A stretch of DNA of 6,591 bases from positions 1-6,591 of the forward strand of contig JABCZE010000095.1 of the NCBI GenBank assembly GCA_013289785.1, given 5' to 3'. A model generated the notes under the pieces. The model had not been told where the DNA came from and did no database searches. It saw nothing but the letters and a program-made list of their open reading frames with translations. A program made the position numbers and the translations under genes. Below, piece by piece: positions 1-6,090 of this stretch (positions within the stretch are counted from its first letter, which is position 1; each line of letters opens with the position of its first letter). This stretch comes from Vulcanimicrobiota bacterium (lineage in GTDB: Bacteria; Vulcanimicrobiota; Vulcanimicrobiia; Vulcanimicrobiales; Vulcanimicrobiaceae).

Positions 1-888
1 CGCGTAAAGGACGGCGGCATAGAGTCCCAGCGCCAGCATCGCGCCGGCGAATCCCCACTCTTCTGCAAGCACCGTGAAAATAAAATCTCGCGAGTGTTCG
101 GGAACGAAGTTCAACTGCGTTTGCGTCCCGTGGTAGAGGCCTCGGCCGAACCATTCGCCGTTTCCAACTGCGATTTTTGACTGCGCGAGGTTGTAGCCGG
201 AGCCTTCGGGATCGGCCTTGGGGTTGAGGAAGACGAAGAGCCGTGCGCGTTGGAAGGGTTTGAGAACGGCACTGGTACCAACGGCCGCCGCGCCGACGAC
301 GAGCATTGCCAGTGCGTAGATCGCAAAGTCGCCGAGTTTTGGCAGGGCGAGAAAGAGTTCCACCGTGAGTACCGCGACCAACACCAGCGAGGTGCCGAGG
401 TCCGGCTGCTTGAGAATGAGGAGCGCGGGCAACGCGACGGTCGCCAGCGGCAGCCAGAGGTCTTGCAGATTCTCATACCGGCGGCGGCAGAGCACTGCGG
501 CCAGTGCGATTGCGACCGCAAGCTTTGCCGGCTCCGACGGTTGGAAGGTTCCCAGCGGTCCCAGCGAGATCCAGCGCTGCGCGCCCAAGGCGCTGTGGCC
601 GCCGCGCAAGATGAAGAGCAGCAGCAAGAGATCGAGAATATACAGTGCCGGAGCCCAGCGTTGCCAGTTTCGGTAATCGACCAACGACAGGCCCACCATC
701 AGCGTCACGCCGAGCAGCAGGTAAAGCATCTGCTTTTTGAACTCGCTGCCGGCGTCGCCGGCATGCAATCCGGCCGAGCGAATGCAAACCAACCCGATCA
801 ATGCGATCAGGATGCCGGCAAGAGCCAGCATCCAGTTGAAGTTTCGGACGTAGCGCCGCGCCCCGCCGCTATTTGCAAGCACCGCCAT
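1..888 (-). CDS. rodA: RodA, SEDS-family peptidoglycan glycosyltransferase (C-terminus missing)
   Basis: This is the N-terminal 296 residues of a polytopic membrane protein that polymerises lipid II into glycan strands during cell elongation, normally with a class B PBP (PBP2). The reading frame is open to the window edge, and about 70-80 residues should be missing compared with a usual RodA of 370-380. SEDS hallmarks are visible: SALGAQRWISLG followed by FQPSEPAK (residues 115-122), KPFQRARLFVFLNP, then GYNLAQSKIAVGNG and GTQ, and finally FVPEHSRDFIFTVLAEEWG. D268 in that last motif aligns with the catalytic Asp of RodA (D262 in E. coli). Hydrophobic segments fit SEDS topology, the first at about 17-36. 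The ATG at 886-888 has GAGG four bases upstream (893-896). It lies 37 nt after minE and is probably the last visible gene of the min operon. SALGAQRWISLG and the min linkage favour RodA over FtsW. Confidence 0.93.
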   Translation of the reverse strand, partial: MAVLANSGGARRYVRNFNWMLALAGILIALIGLVCIRSAGLHAGDAGSEFKKQMLYLLLGVTLMVGLSLVDYRNWQRWAPALYILDLLLLLFILRGGHSALGAQRWISLGPLGTFQPSEPAKLAVAIALAAVLCRRRYENLQDLWLPLATVALPALLILKQPDLGTSLVLVAVLTVELFLALPKLGDFAIYALAMLVVGAAAVGTSAVLKPFQRARLFVFLNPKADPEGSGYNLAQSKIAVGNGEWFGRGLYHGTQTQLNFVPEHSRDFIFTVLAEEWGFAGAMLALGLYAAVLYA

Positions 889-925
889 GGATCCTCGAAG
901 TTTCCTTGGCGGTAAGCTAAATCTT

Positions 926-1372
926 TTAGTTTGCGGCGGCGGAAGCCGGGGTGGCGGAAGCCGGCGCGGCGTTCGTACCGGCTGCCTTCTTCGAGGTGCG
1001 TTTGCGGCGCTTGCGGACGCGCGGCGGCGCGGCGTTGGGCGGCGCGCCATTGGCTGCGACAGGCGGTTGTACGCTCGCCACTGGCTCGGGCACAGGCACG
1101 AGCGTGAGGCTTGGGTTCGGACGGTTAACGGAAAGAATGGGAATATTTGCCAGCATCGCCAGCGCGCTGTCTTGTCGTTCGAAGTTGACCTCGATCTTGT
1201 CGCGATCGACCTCGACGTGGCGCGAGATCACGTCGACCAGGTCTCGCTTCATCGCTTCGATCAACTCCGGTGCCAGTTCGAGATGATCGGTCATTAAGAC
1301 CAGCCTCAAACGTTCCTTCGCGGTAGCGCTCGAGCCGGACTGTCCGAAGAGCTTCTTTAGGAACTCGATCAC
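926..1372 (-). CDS. minE: MinE, topological specificity factor, with long basic Pro/Ala tail
   Basis: MinE stimulates MinD ATPase and displaces MinC-MinD from the membrane away from midcell. The protein has 148 residues, whereas typical MinE has about 85-90. Residues 1-12 (VIEFLKKLFGQS) form an amphipathic N-terminal helix like the MinE membrane-targeting segment. Residues 18-31 (AKERLRLVLMTDHL) match the MinD-contacting element, which in E. coli reads AKERLQIIVAERR. Residues 36-81 (LIEAMKRDLVDVI, then HVEVDRDKIEVNFERQD) form the topological-specificity domain, and NIPI at 76-79 falls where a final strand is expected. After about residue 92 comes a low-complexity Pro/Ala tail containing a basic cluster at residues 118-129 (RVRKRRKRTSKK). 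The GTG start overlaps the minD2 stop by 4 nt (GTGA), and GGAGGG lies 8 nt upstream. The frame stays open far upstream, but MinE homology begins exactly at this GTG. Confidence 0.92.
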   Translation of the reverse strand: MIEFLKKLFGQSGSSATAKERLRLVLMTDHLELAPELIEAMKRDLVDVISRHVEVDRDKIEVNFERQDSALAMLANIPILSVNRPNPSLTLVPVPEPVASVQPPVAANGAPPNAAPPRVRKRRKRTSKKAAGTNAAPASATPASAAAN

Positions 1373-2229
1373 GCGCGTTTCCCTCCAAAGAGCGAACCGA
1401 CACGTTCCAAGATCGTCACCTTTGCGGGCGCCGGCATCGGCGCGGGCACGTCTTCTCCGGCGACGCGTGCGGCGATCGCGTGGTAGGCGGCTCCGGTCGG
1501 CGTATCTTTGCGCAAGGCAAGCGGTTCTCCACGGTTCGTCGTTACGATGATCTCGGGCTCGTCGGCGATCACGCCGAGCAGCGGCAAGCGCAGGATGGCA
1601 TTGACGTCCTCGACGGAAAGCATCTTGCCTTTCTTCACGAGGTTGGGACGCAACCGGTTGATGACCAGCTGCGGCCGAAAGCGATTGCCGAGCAGACCGA
1701 CGACGCGATCGACGTCGCGCACGGCGGCCACTTCGGGCGTACAGATGACGATCGCCTCGTCGGCGCCGGCAACTGCGTTGCGGAAACCCAGCTCGATGCC
1801 GGCGGGACAGTCGATCAGCACGTAATCGAAGCGTTCCCGCAAACTCGAAATCAGCGCTTTCATCTTCGCCGTTTCCACATCGTCCTTTTCGCGCGACTGC
1901 GCCGCCGCGAGTAGAAAGAGCGATTCGCTGTGCTTCCCGGGCACCAGCGCTTCGTCGAGCGAAACGCGCTCTTCGAGGACGTCGAGCAGGTGGTGCTTGA
2001 CGCGGCTTTCCAAACCTAAGACGATATCCAAATTTCGAAGGCCGACGTCGGCATCGACCAAGACGACTCGCGCTCCGCGATTTGCCAGGGCCGTCCCGAG
2101 ATTCGCAGTCGTCGTCGTCTTTCCAACGCCGCCCTTTCCCGAAGTTAGAACGATCGCGCGTCCCAATCGGGCAGCCGGAGCGCTGGATTGGACTTCTTTT
2201 TCCTCTTGCACGGTCTGTGGTTGATGCAC
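1369..2229 (-). CDS. minD: MinD, second copy, division-site ATPase with N-terminal extension
   Basis: This is a 286-residue ParA/MinD-family P-loop ATPase that binds membrane as an ATP dimer and recruits MinC. The deviant Walker A motif SGKGGVGKTT has K32 and K37; switch I is DADVGLRNLD (D59, D61); the Walker-B-like DYVLIDCPAG contains D140. The MinC/MinE-contacting helix is TPEVAAVRDVDRVVG (164-178), in which one serine of the E. coli motif EVSSVRDSDR is alanine. The C-terminus has a PAPMPAPAK linker and a short amphipathic helix (VTILERVGSLFGG, 271-283), the expected membrane-targeting sequence. About 25 polar residues rich in Gln/Glu precede the first strand; copy 1 has only about five. 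The GTG start has GGGG six bases upstream (2236-2239) and lies 3 nt after the copy 1 stop. By eye about half of aligned positions match copy 1, so this is an old paralog and not a recent duplication. Confidence 0.92.
   Translation of the reverse strand: MHQPQTVQEEKEVQSSAPAARLGRAIVLTSGKGGVGKTTTTANLGTALANRGARVVLVDADVGLRNLDIVLGLESRVKHHLLDVLEERVSLDEALVPGKHSESLFLLAAAQSREKDDVETAKMKALISSLRERFDYVLIDCPAGIELGFRNAVAGADEAIVICTPEVAAVRDVDRVVGLLGNRFRPQLVINRLRPNLVKKGKMLSVEDVNAILRLPLLGVIADEPEIIVTTNRGEPLALRKDTPTGAAYHAIAARVAGEDVPAPMPAPAKVTILERVGSLFGGKRA
1381..1386 (-). promoter_or_regulatory. minE ribosome binding site inside the minD2 coding end
   Basis: GGAGGG on the minus strand is 8 nt before the minE GTG. 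The same bases encode Gly-Gly near the end of the second MinD (LFGGKRA). It supports the GTG at 1372 as the true minE start and coupled translation of minE with minD2. Confidence 0.7.
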
Positions 2230-2232
2230 GCG

Positions 2233-3024
2233 CTACCCCGCTTTCAACGCGTCGATGAGACGCCCGAAGAAACTTTGGCCGTCGAAGTTGGTGAAGGGCA
2301 CGATTTCGCCTTCCAAGCGGCGAGCGATTTTGTCGTAGATCGCTGCCAGGCGATTGGACTCGTTGAGGACGATCGGCTCGCCGCGGTTGGTGGTGTCGAT
2401 GACCTCTTCGTCGTCGGGCACGACGCCCAAGAGTTCGATCGCCAGCACTTCGCACACATCCTCCACCGAGAGCATGTCGCCGCTGCGAACCATTTCCGGG
2501 CGCAGCCGGTTCACGATCAACCGAATCGGCTTGCCTTCATCGGCGATCTTTCCCACGACGCGATCGGCGTCTCGAATCGCGCTGACCTCCGGAGTCGTGA
2601 CGACGATAGCCTCGCTCGCTCCCGCGACGGCGTTGCGAAAGCCCGTTTCGATGCCCGCCGGACAATCGATCAGCACGTAATCGGCCTGTTCGGCGGCCAG
2701 CTCGACGATCGCGCTGAACTGCGCGGCGGTGATCGCTTCTTTTTCGCGCGTCTGTGCGGCGGGTAGGATCGACAGCGATTCGAAGCGCTTGTCTTTGATC
2801 AGGGCCTGGCGCAGCTGACAGCGCCCCTCGGCAACTTCGACCAAATCGAAGACGATGCGCTTTTCCAGCCCGAGGACCAAATCCAAGTTACGCAATCCGA
2901 TGTCGGCGTCGATCAAGATGACGCGCTGCCCGCGCTTCGCCAGCGTCGCCCCCAGATTCGCCGTGGTCGTCGTCTTGCCGACGCCGCCTTTACCGGAGGT
3001 CAGAACGATCTTGCGCGCGCTCAC
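2233..3024 (-). CDS. minD: MinD, first copy, division-site ATPase
   Basis: This is a 263-residue MinD of standard length. The protein cycles on and off the inner membrane with ATP, carries MinC there, and is released by MinE. The deviant Walker A SGKGGVGKTTT has K12 and K17; switch I is DADIGLRNLD (D39, D41); the Walker-B-like DYVLIDCPAG has D120. The partner-binding helix TPEVSAIRDADRVVG is close to E. coli PEVSSVRDSDRILG. VNRLRPEMVRSGDMLSVEDV and TTNRGEP are typical of MinD. The last 13 residues (SFFGRLIDALKAG) form the amphipathic membrane-targeting helix. The GTG start overlaps the minC stop as GTGA; the ribosome site is weak (GGGG 11 nt upstream), which suggests translational coupling to minC. 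This copy looks the more canonical of the two, with standard length, no N-terminal extension and the serine retained in the MinC/MinE helix. Confidence 0.93.
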   Translation of the reverse strand: MSARKIVLTSGKGGVGKTTTTANLGATLAKRGQRVILIDADIGLRNLDLVLGLEKRIVFDLVEVAEGRCQLRQALIKDKRFESLSILPAAQTREKEAITAAQFSAIVELAAEQADYVLIDCPAGIETGFRNAVAGASEAIVVTTPEVSAIRDADRVVGKIADEGKPIRLIVNRLRPEMVRSGDMLSVEDVCEVLAIELLGVVPDDEEVIDTTNRGEPIVLNESNRLAAIYDKIARRLEGEIVPFTNFDGQSFFGRLIDALKAG

Positions 3025-3908
3025 GTCGAAGCAACCCCGGAGTCTTCAAGCTCCCCGAGACGGTCGAGCGTGAGGACCATGATGCGCCCGTCGCGAGCGA
3101 CCGCGGCCTCGGGCACAGGTGCCGAACGCCGTTTGGGTTCTTCATCGGCGGCAATCGAAGTCGCGATGCGAAGCTGCGTCGGCGCCAGGTCCAGCGCGAA
3201 GATCCGCGCGCTGTCGTCCCCCTGTGCGCCCGCGTGCGCGATGCCCCCCAGCCGTCCGAACACGAGGATGTCCCCGGTGGCTATCAGCTCGGCGCCGGGA
3301 TTTACGTCGCCGACGACGACGATGTTGCCGGTATGATGGAGCACCTGACCGCCTCGCAAGGTCGCCGCGTAGTAGAGCGTGCTCGGAACCGCTTCGACCA
3401 CATGAAGCGCCGTCGCGGAACGTGCCGGCGGCGGATCGGGCGCCAGACGCGGGACGCTTGCCTCGCCGCGCCTGCGGCGGGCAGCAATGTCGTTTCGGGC
3501 GCCGGCGAAGTCGGCGACGAGCGAGCGCGCCGCGTCGGAGAGCGCCACCTCCTCGCGAGGCCGCATGGCCCGGCGCCGCTCGAGCTCCGCCCGCGGCGAT
3601 TCGAACGTCAGCCCGTCTCGTTGCGCCAAGCTTTCGAGTCCGGCGTCGAATCCCGCGACGCCGCGCAAGGCGATGCCAGCGCCGTCGAGGATCTCCCGAA
3701 GCCGCTGCAGATCGTCGGCCGAGGGGGACTCGGCACCGAAGTTTACGACCGCGCTGGCGCCGCGATAGAAGCTAGGCTGCTCGGTAAGCCGAGCCTGCAG
3801 ATCCGCAAACCCATCGGCCAGGTCATGGGGCGACAACGTCACTTCGAGGCCGTCCCGCCTCCCTCGCAAGAGTGTCACGCTACGCTCTCCGAGAAGAATG
3901 GGGGGCAT
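3021..3908 (-). CDS. minC: MinC, septum-site inhibitor of FtsZ assembly
   Basis: MinC destabilises FtsZ polymers away from midcell and acts when bound to membrane-attached MinD. From the ATG at 3908 it has 295 residues. The C-terminal beta-helix domain is the clearest part: RGGQV, then GNIVVVGDVNPGAELIATGD, VFGRLGGIAHAGAQGDDSARIFAL and LAPTQLRIA, matching the E. coli pattern of RSGQ, GDLVVIGDVNAGAE and RGRALAGVNGDTEARIF. A tail ending in ARDGRIMVLTL resembles the terminal strand of Thermotoga MinC. The N-terminal domain is more divergent (SVTLL, then DGLEVTLSPHDLADGFADLQARL), comparable to B. subtilis YVTIKGTKNGLTLQL. An Arg/Pro-rich linker of about 70 residues makes it longer than E. coli MinC (231). 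The start is unsettled: the frame opens at a TTG (3926); the ATG at 3908 has AGGGG directly against it; a GTG at 3878 has the best spaced ribosome site, GGAGAG at 3885-3890. Confidence 0.9.
   Translation of the reverse strand: MPPILLGERSVTLLRGRRDGLEVTLSPHDLADGFADLQARLTEQPSFYRGASAVVNFGAESPSADDLQRLREILDGAGIALRGVAGFDAGLESLAQRDGLTFESPRAELERRRAMRPREEVALSDAARSLVADFAGARNDIAARRRRGEASVPRLAPDPPPARSATALHVVEAVPSTLYYAATLRGGQVLHHTGNIVVVGDVNPGAELIATGDILVFGRLGGIAHAGAQGDDSARIFALDLAPTQLRIATSIAADEEPKRRSAPVPEAAVARDGRIMVLTLDRLGELEDSGVAST
3885..3890 (-). promoter_or_regulatory. Possible ribosome binding site for an internal GTG start of minC
   Basis: GGAGAG on the minus strand lies six bases upstream of an in-frame GTG at 3878. 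It is the only well-spaced Shine-Dalgarno-like match among the candidate minC starts. Using it would shorten MinC to about 285 residues and remove the first residues before the TLLRGRRDG strand, which would still align with short MinC proteins such as Thermotoga's. Confidence 0.35.
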
Positions 3909-3916
3909 CCCCTTGT

Positions 3917-3925
3917 TCGTCCACA
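3917..3925 (+). promoter_or_regulatory. Second DnaA-box-like nonamer TCGTCCACA
   Basis: It matches TTGTCCACA at 8 of 9 positions, in the same orientation as the exact copy and 31 bp away start to start (about three helical turns). It lies just upstream of the minC ATG at 3908 and would be inside the coding sequence only if the TTG at 3926 were the real start. Confidence 0.28.
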
Positions 3926-3947
3926 AACGACTCGCAAGTTCTTGACG

Positions 3948-3956
3948 TTGTCCACA
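3948..3956 (+). promoter_or_regulatory. DnaA-box-like nonamer TTGTCCACA
   Basis: This is an exact match to TTGTCCACA, the form of the DnaA box preferred in high-GC genomes (E. coli consensus TTATCCACA). It lies in the divergent minC/M48 intergenic region and directly touches the TATAAT at 3957-3962. DnaA bound here could block or tune the promoter. A single nonamer can arise by chance, so this rests on its location and the nearby second copy. Confidence 0.4.
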
Positions 3957-3962
3957 TATAAT
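3957..3962 (+). promoter_or_regulatory. Candidate -10 element TATAAT for the M48 gene
   Basis: A perfect TATAAT sits in the only AT-rich patch of the window, 57 nt before the M48 start. No good -35 lies 16-18 bp upstream. The TTGACG at 3942-3947 is only 9 bp away, so it cannot pair with this -10 in a normal sigma-70 promoter. Read on the other strand, overlapping bases give TATTAT (3958-3963), which could serve minC, again without a clear -35. The region is very likely the shared divergent promoter, but exact start sites are not resolved. Confidence 0.35.
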
Positions 3963-4002
3963 ACACAGAGATCAGGCGTAACCTCCAGGCAGGCCGTTCG
4001 GT

Positions 4003-4011
4003 AGAGGAAAG
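4003..4011 (+). promoter_or_regulatory. Ribosome binding site of the M48 protease gene
   Basis: AGAGGAAAG is a purine-rich Shine-Dalgarno-like stretch; its GAGG core ends 12 nt before the ATG at 4020. It supports that ATG, which also begins a clear signal peptide. Confidence 0.6.
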
Positions 4012-4019
4012 TACATCGC

Positions 4020-6080
4020 ATGCTGCGTCGCACCGTTCCCATTTTCGTGATCGTCTCGCTCCTGTGTGCCATATGCCCGGCACCCAGCGCTGCAATGTCG
4101 ACTCAAGCCGAGATCGCCTTGGGTCAATCGGAGGACCAGCAGATCGTTGCCAGCAGCGTCATCGAAACCGATCCGCTGCTCAACGCCTACGTCCAAGGCG
4201 TCGCCGGAAACCTTTGGAATCAGGTCCAGCGCAAAGACGTTCCCTATTCCGTCAAAATCATCAAGGACAGTCAGGTCAACTCGTTCGCGACCGTAGGTGG
4301 CTTCGTCTACGTCAACGAGGGCTTGATCGACTTCGTCCAATCGGATGACGAGCTGGCGGGTGTGATGGGTCACGAAACCGGCCACATCGAGCGCCGCCAC
4401 GTTCTCACTGCCAACTCGAAGGCAGAGATTCTCGACATCTTGTTCGGGATCGCGTCGATCTTTTCGCCGATCCTGTACGAGTTCGGCGGGCTCGCCGAAG
4501 CGGGACTGATGGCCAAGGTCTCACGAGAGGATGAAATCCAAGCCGACCGCTACGGGCTGCTGCTCATGTCGCGGGCCGGCTACGATCCCGAGGCGATGGT
4601 AACGGTCATGGCGCATCTTGGCGTTCTGCAAGACGAGCACGACGACGCCGTCAGTAAGTATCTCGAAGATCACCCCGATCCGAAAGCTCGCGTTGCACAC
4701 TTGATGGGCTATCCCGAGCTGGATCCCACGGAAGTCACGCCCGCACAGCAACTCGTGCAGGCGTCGAGCGACGAAGAGCGCGCTCGCTACGATTTTGCGC
4801 GTTTGCGTCTCGATCAAGTTCTCGCAAAGGATCCGCAAAGCTCAGAAGCCTTGCTCGAACTCGGACAATCGGAGCTCGCGCTGGGGCTTCCTAATAAGAG
4901 CGAGCAGACCTTGGCGGAGGCCGCGCAGCTGGGATCGCCGGTGACGCGCGCTACCGCAAATCAGCGGATCGCCGCTTTGCGCGCAATGGAAGTAAAGCAA
5001 GTGACGCTTTCGAAGCCAAACTTGCCGAAGTTGCAAAGCATGGTGCAGGCGGCGCAGGCCGCTCAGCTCGCCGACGCTACTCAAATCTCCGACCGCGCGG
5101 CGGAAGGTAAAGGTCAAGTCAAGTCCGTCCAGAGCCGGCTCGAGACGCTGCAATACGAGATCCCCGATTTCAGCCGGATCAACATCCGCCGTGGCTCGCG
5201 CGTCGAAGCCGTCGAAAAGAACATAACCTCGATAGCTCGATCGATTAACAGCACCCTGGAGGACGCCGGAAGCGACCAGAGCCCGATCGGCGGCGTCGGC
5301 TCGCTCGAAAAGAATAAAGAGAACGGCTTGCTCAAAGAGAGCGCCGACATCTACACCGAGATGCTGGAGCCGCTTTCGATGAGTCCGGTTCCGGCCGAGT
5401 CCGTCGCACTTCTACCCTCGTATCCGTCGATGATGAACGAGCTGACGCTGGCCGACGGCGAGATGCTGCGCTCCGTCGACGCGGCACGCGCATCCCTCAC
5501 GATGCTCGACCAGTCTTTGGGCGATCTCGACGAGTTCCTCAAAGAGCTCGATCGAGCACAGATCAGTTTCAACGGCGATATCAGCCCGAGCGAGTACTCC
5601 ACGCTGGCGCCGGCGATGCGTAAGAACGTCGATGAGTTCAATGCGGCCGCCACGGCGGCTTCGCAAGGCTTGCAGCTCTTCAACCTCGCGCGCGCGCGCC
5701 AGCTCTCCACGCGAATTACGCTGTTGGGCCTGGGCACCTCGCCGCAGCTCTATTCCACGCTTCAATACGCGCTGCAGCAACGTTTCGGTTCGAGCGGCAT
5801 CGATTACCGGACCATGTTGCGCGACGATCTGACGCCGGGCGCCGTCGCGGCGGCCACGATCATAGCCGCGGACATCAAGAGTACGCCGGAGAGCGTCATT
5901 GCGGAAGCCAAATCTTCCAACTCAACGGTTATCGACGTTGCCAACGCGCATAAGATGCACGCCTGGCCGCTGGAGATCTTCATGGGATTGGTCTATCTCG
6001 ACTACACCGACGATCCGGCCAAAGAGCTGCGCAAAGCCGACGGGACGCTGGCGATCGATCTCGACAAGTTAGGGCTGTAG
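4020..6080 (+). CDS. Secreted M48-family zinc metalloprotease with long helical C-terminal region
   Basis: This 686-residue protein is probably exported. It starts with MLRR, a hydrophobic core (VPIFVIVSLLCAIC) and a likely signal-peptidase-I site after PAPSAA (about residue 25); no convincing lipobox is present. Residues about 28-230 form an M48 peptidase domain of the BepA/LoiP type: NSFATVGGFVYVNEGLI, then zinc motif HETGH (H118, E119, H122), the third ligand E172 in EDEIQADRYG, and DHPDPKARVAHL, which matches the conserved HP-containing helix. BepA-type proteases degrade misfolded envelope and outer-membrane proteins. Residues about 255-320 look like TPR-type helical repeats. Residues about 330-686 are mostly helical and do not resemble a family I recognise. 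It is transcribed divergently from minC; the next gene starts 10 nt downstream. The protease call is firm because all zinc ligands are present; the substrate is unknown. Confidence 0.88.
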   Translation: MLRRTVPIFVIVSLLCAICPAPSAAMSTQAEIALGQSEDQQIVASSVIETDPLLNAYVQGVAGNLWNQVQRKDVPYSVKIIKDSQVNSFATVGGFVYVNEGLIDFVQSDDELAGVMGHETGHIERRHVLTANSKAEILDILFGIASIFSPILYEFGGLAEAGLMAKVSREDEIQADRYGLLLMSRAGYDPEAMVTVMAHLGVLQDEHDDAVSKYLEDHPDPKARVAHLMGYPELDPTEVTPAQQLVQASSDEERARYDFARLRLDQVLAKDPQSSEALLELGQSELALGLPNKSEQTLAEAAQLGSPVTRATANQRIAALRAMEVKQVTLSKPNLPKLQSMVQAAQAAQLADATQISDRAAEGKGQVKSVQSRLETLQYEIPDFSRINIRRGSRVEAVEKNITSIARSINSTLEDAGSDQSPIGGVGSLEKNKENGLLKESADIYTEMLEPLSMSPVPAESVALLPSYPSMMNELTLADGEMLRSVDAARASLTMLDQSLGDLDEFLKELDRAQISFNGDISPSEYSTLAPAMRKNVDEFNAAATAASQGLQLFNLARARQLSTRITLLGLGTSPQLYSTLQYALQQRFGSSGIDYRTMLRDDLTPGAVAAATIIAADIKSTPESVIAEAKSSNSTVIDVANAHKMHAWPLEIFMGLVYLDYTDDPAKELRKADGTLAIDLDKLGL

Positions 6081-6090
6081 GGTCGTCGCG

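Noticed and set aside
250..915. A 221-residue plus-strand open frame opposite rodA
   Set aside because: The opposite strand encodes an unmistakable RodA across the whole stretch; this frame is Gln/Arg-rich shadow sequence.
889..925. A terminator or separate promoter in the minE-rodA gap
   Set aside because: The 37-nt gap shows no GC-rich hairpin followed by T residues on the minus strand and no paired -35/-10. It only holds the rodA ribosome site.
926..2455. A 509-residue minus-strand open frame that would make MinE the C-terminus of a much larger protein
   Set aside because: Upstream of 1372 this frame runs out of phase through the two minD genes and gives Arg-rich text without domains. 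MinE homology starts exactly at the GTG at 1372, which has its own ribosome site.
2188..2766. A 192-residue plus-strand open frame opposite the two minD genes
   Set aside because: It is a mirror of conserved minD codons in a high-GC gene. The same kind of antisense frame appears at the equivalent place over both copies, and its sequence is His/Asp/Arg-rich without a recognisable domain.
3942..3962. TTGACG and TATAAT read together as a sigma-70 promoter
   Set aside because: The spacer is only 9 bp, far below the usual 16-18 bp. The TATAAT may be real, but not with this -35.
3981..3992. CCTCCAGGCAGG in the divergent region as a hairpin or operator
   Set aside because: Only three base pairs (CCT/AGG) can form around the centre; too weak to support a regulatory structure.
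3234..4004. A 256-residue plus-strand open frame opposite minC that reaches into the divergent promoter
   Set aside because: It lies antisense to a clear MinC, has no ribosome site or domain, and its length is expected from GC-rich codon bias.
4065..4082. Lipoprotein signal (lipobox) in the M48 protease, using Cys16 or Cys19
   Set aside because: The residues before each Cys (SLL and CAI) do not fit the lipobox, while PAPSAA is a good signal-peptidase-I site.
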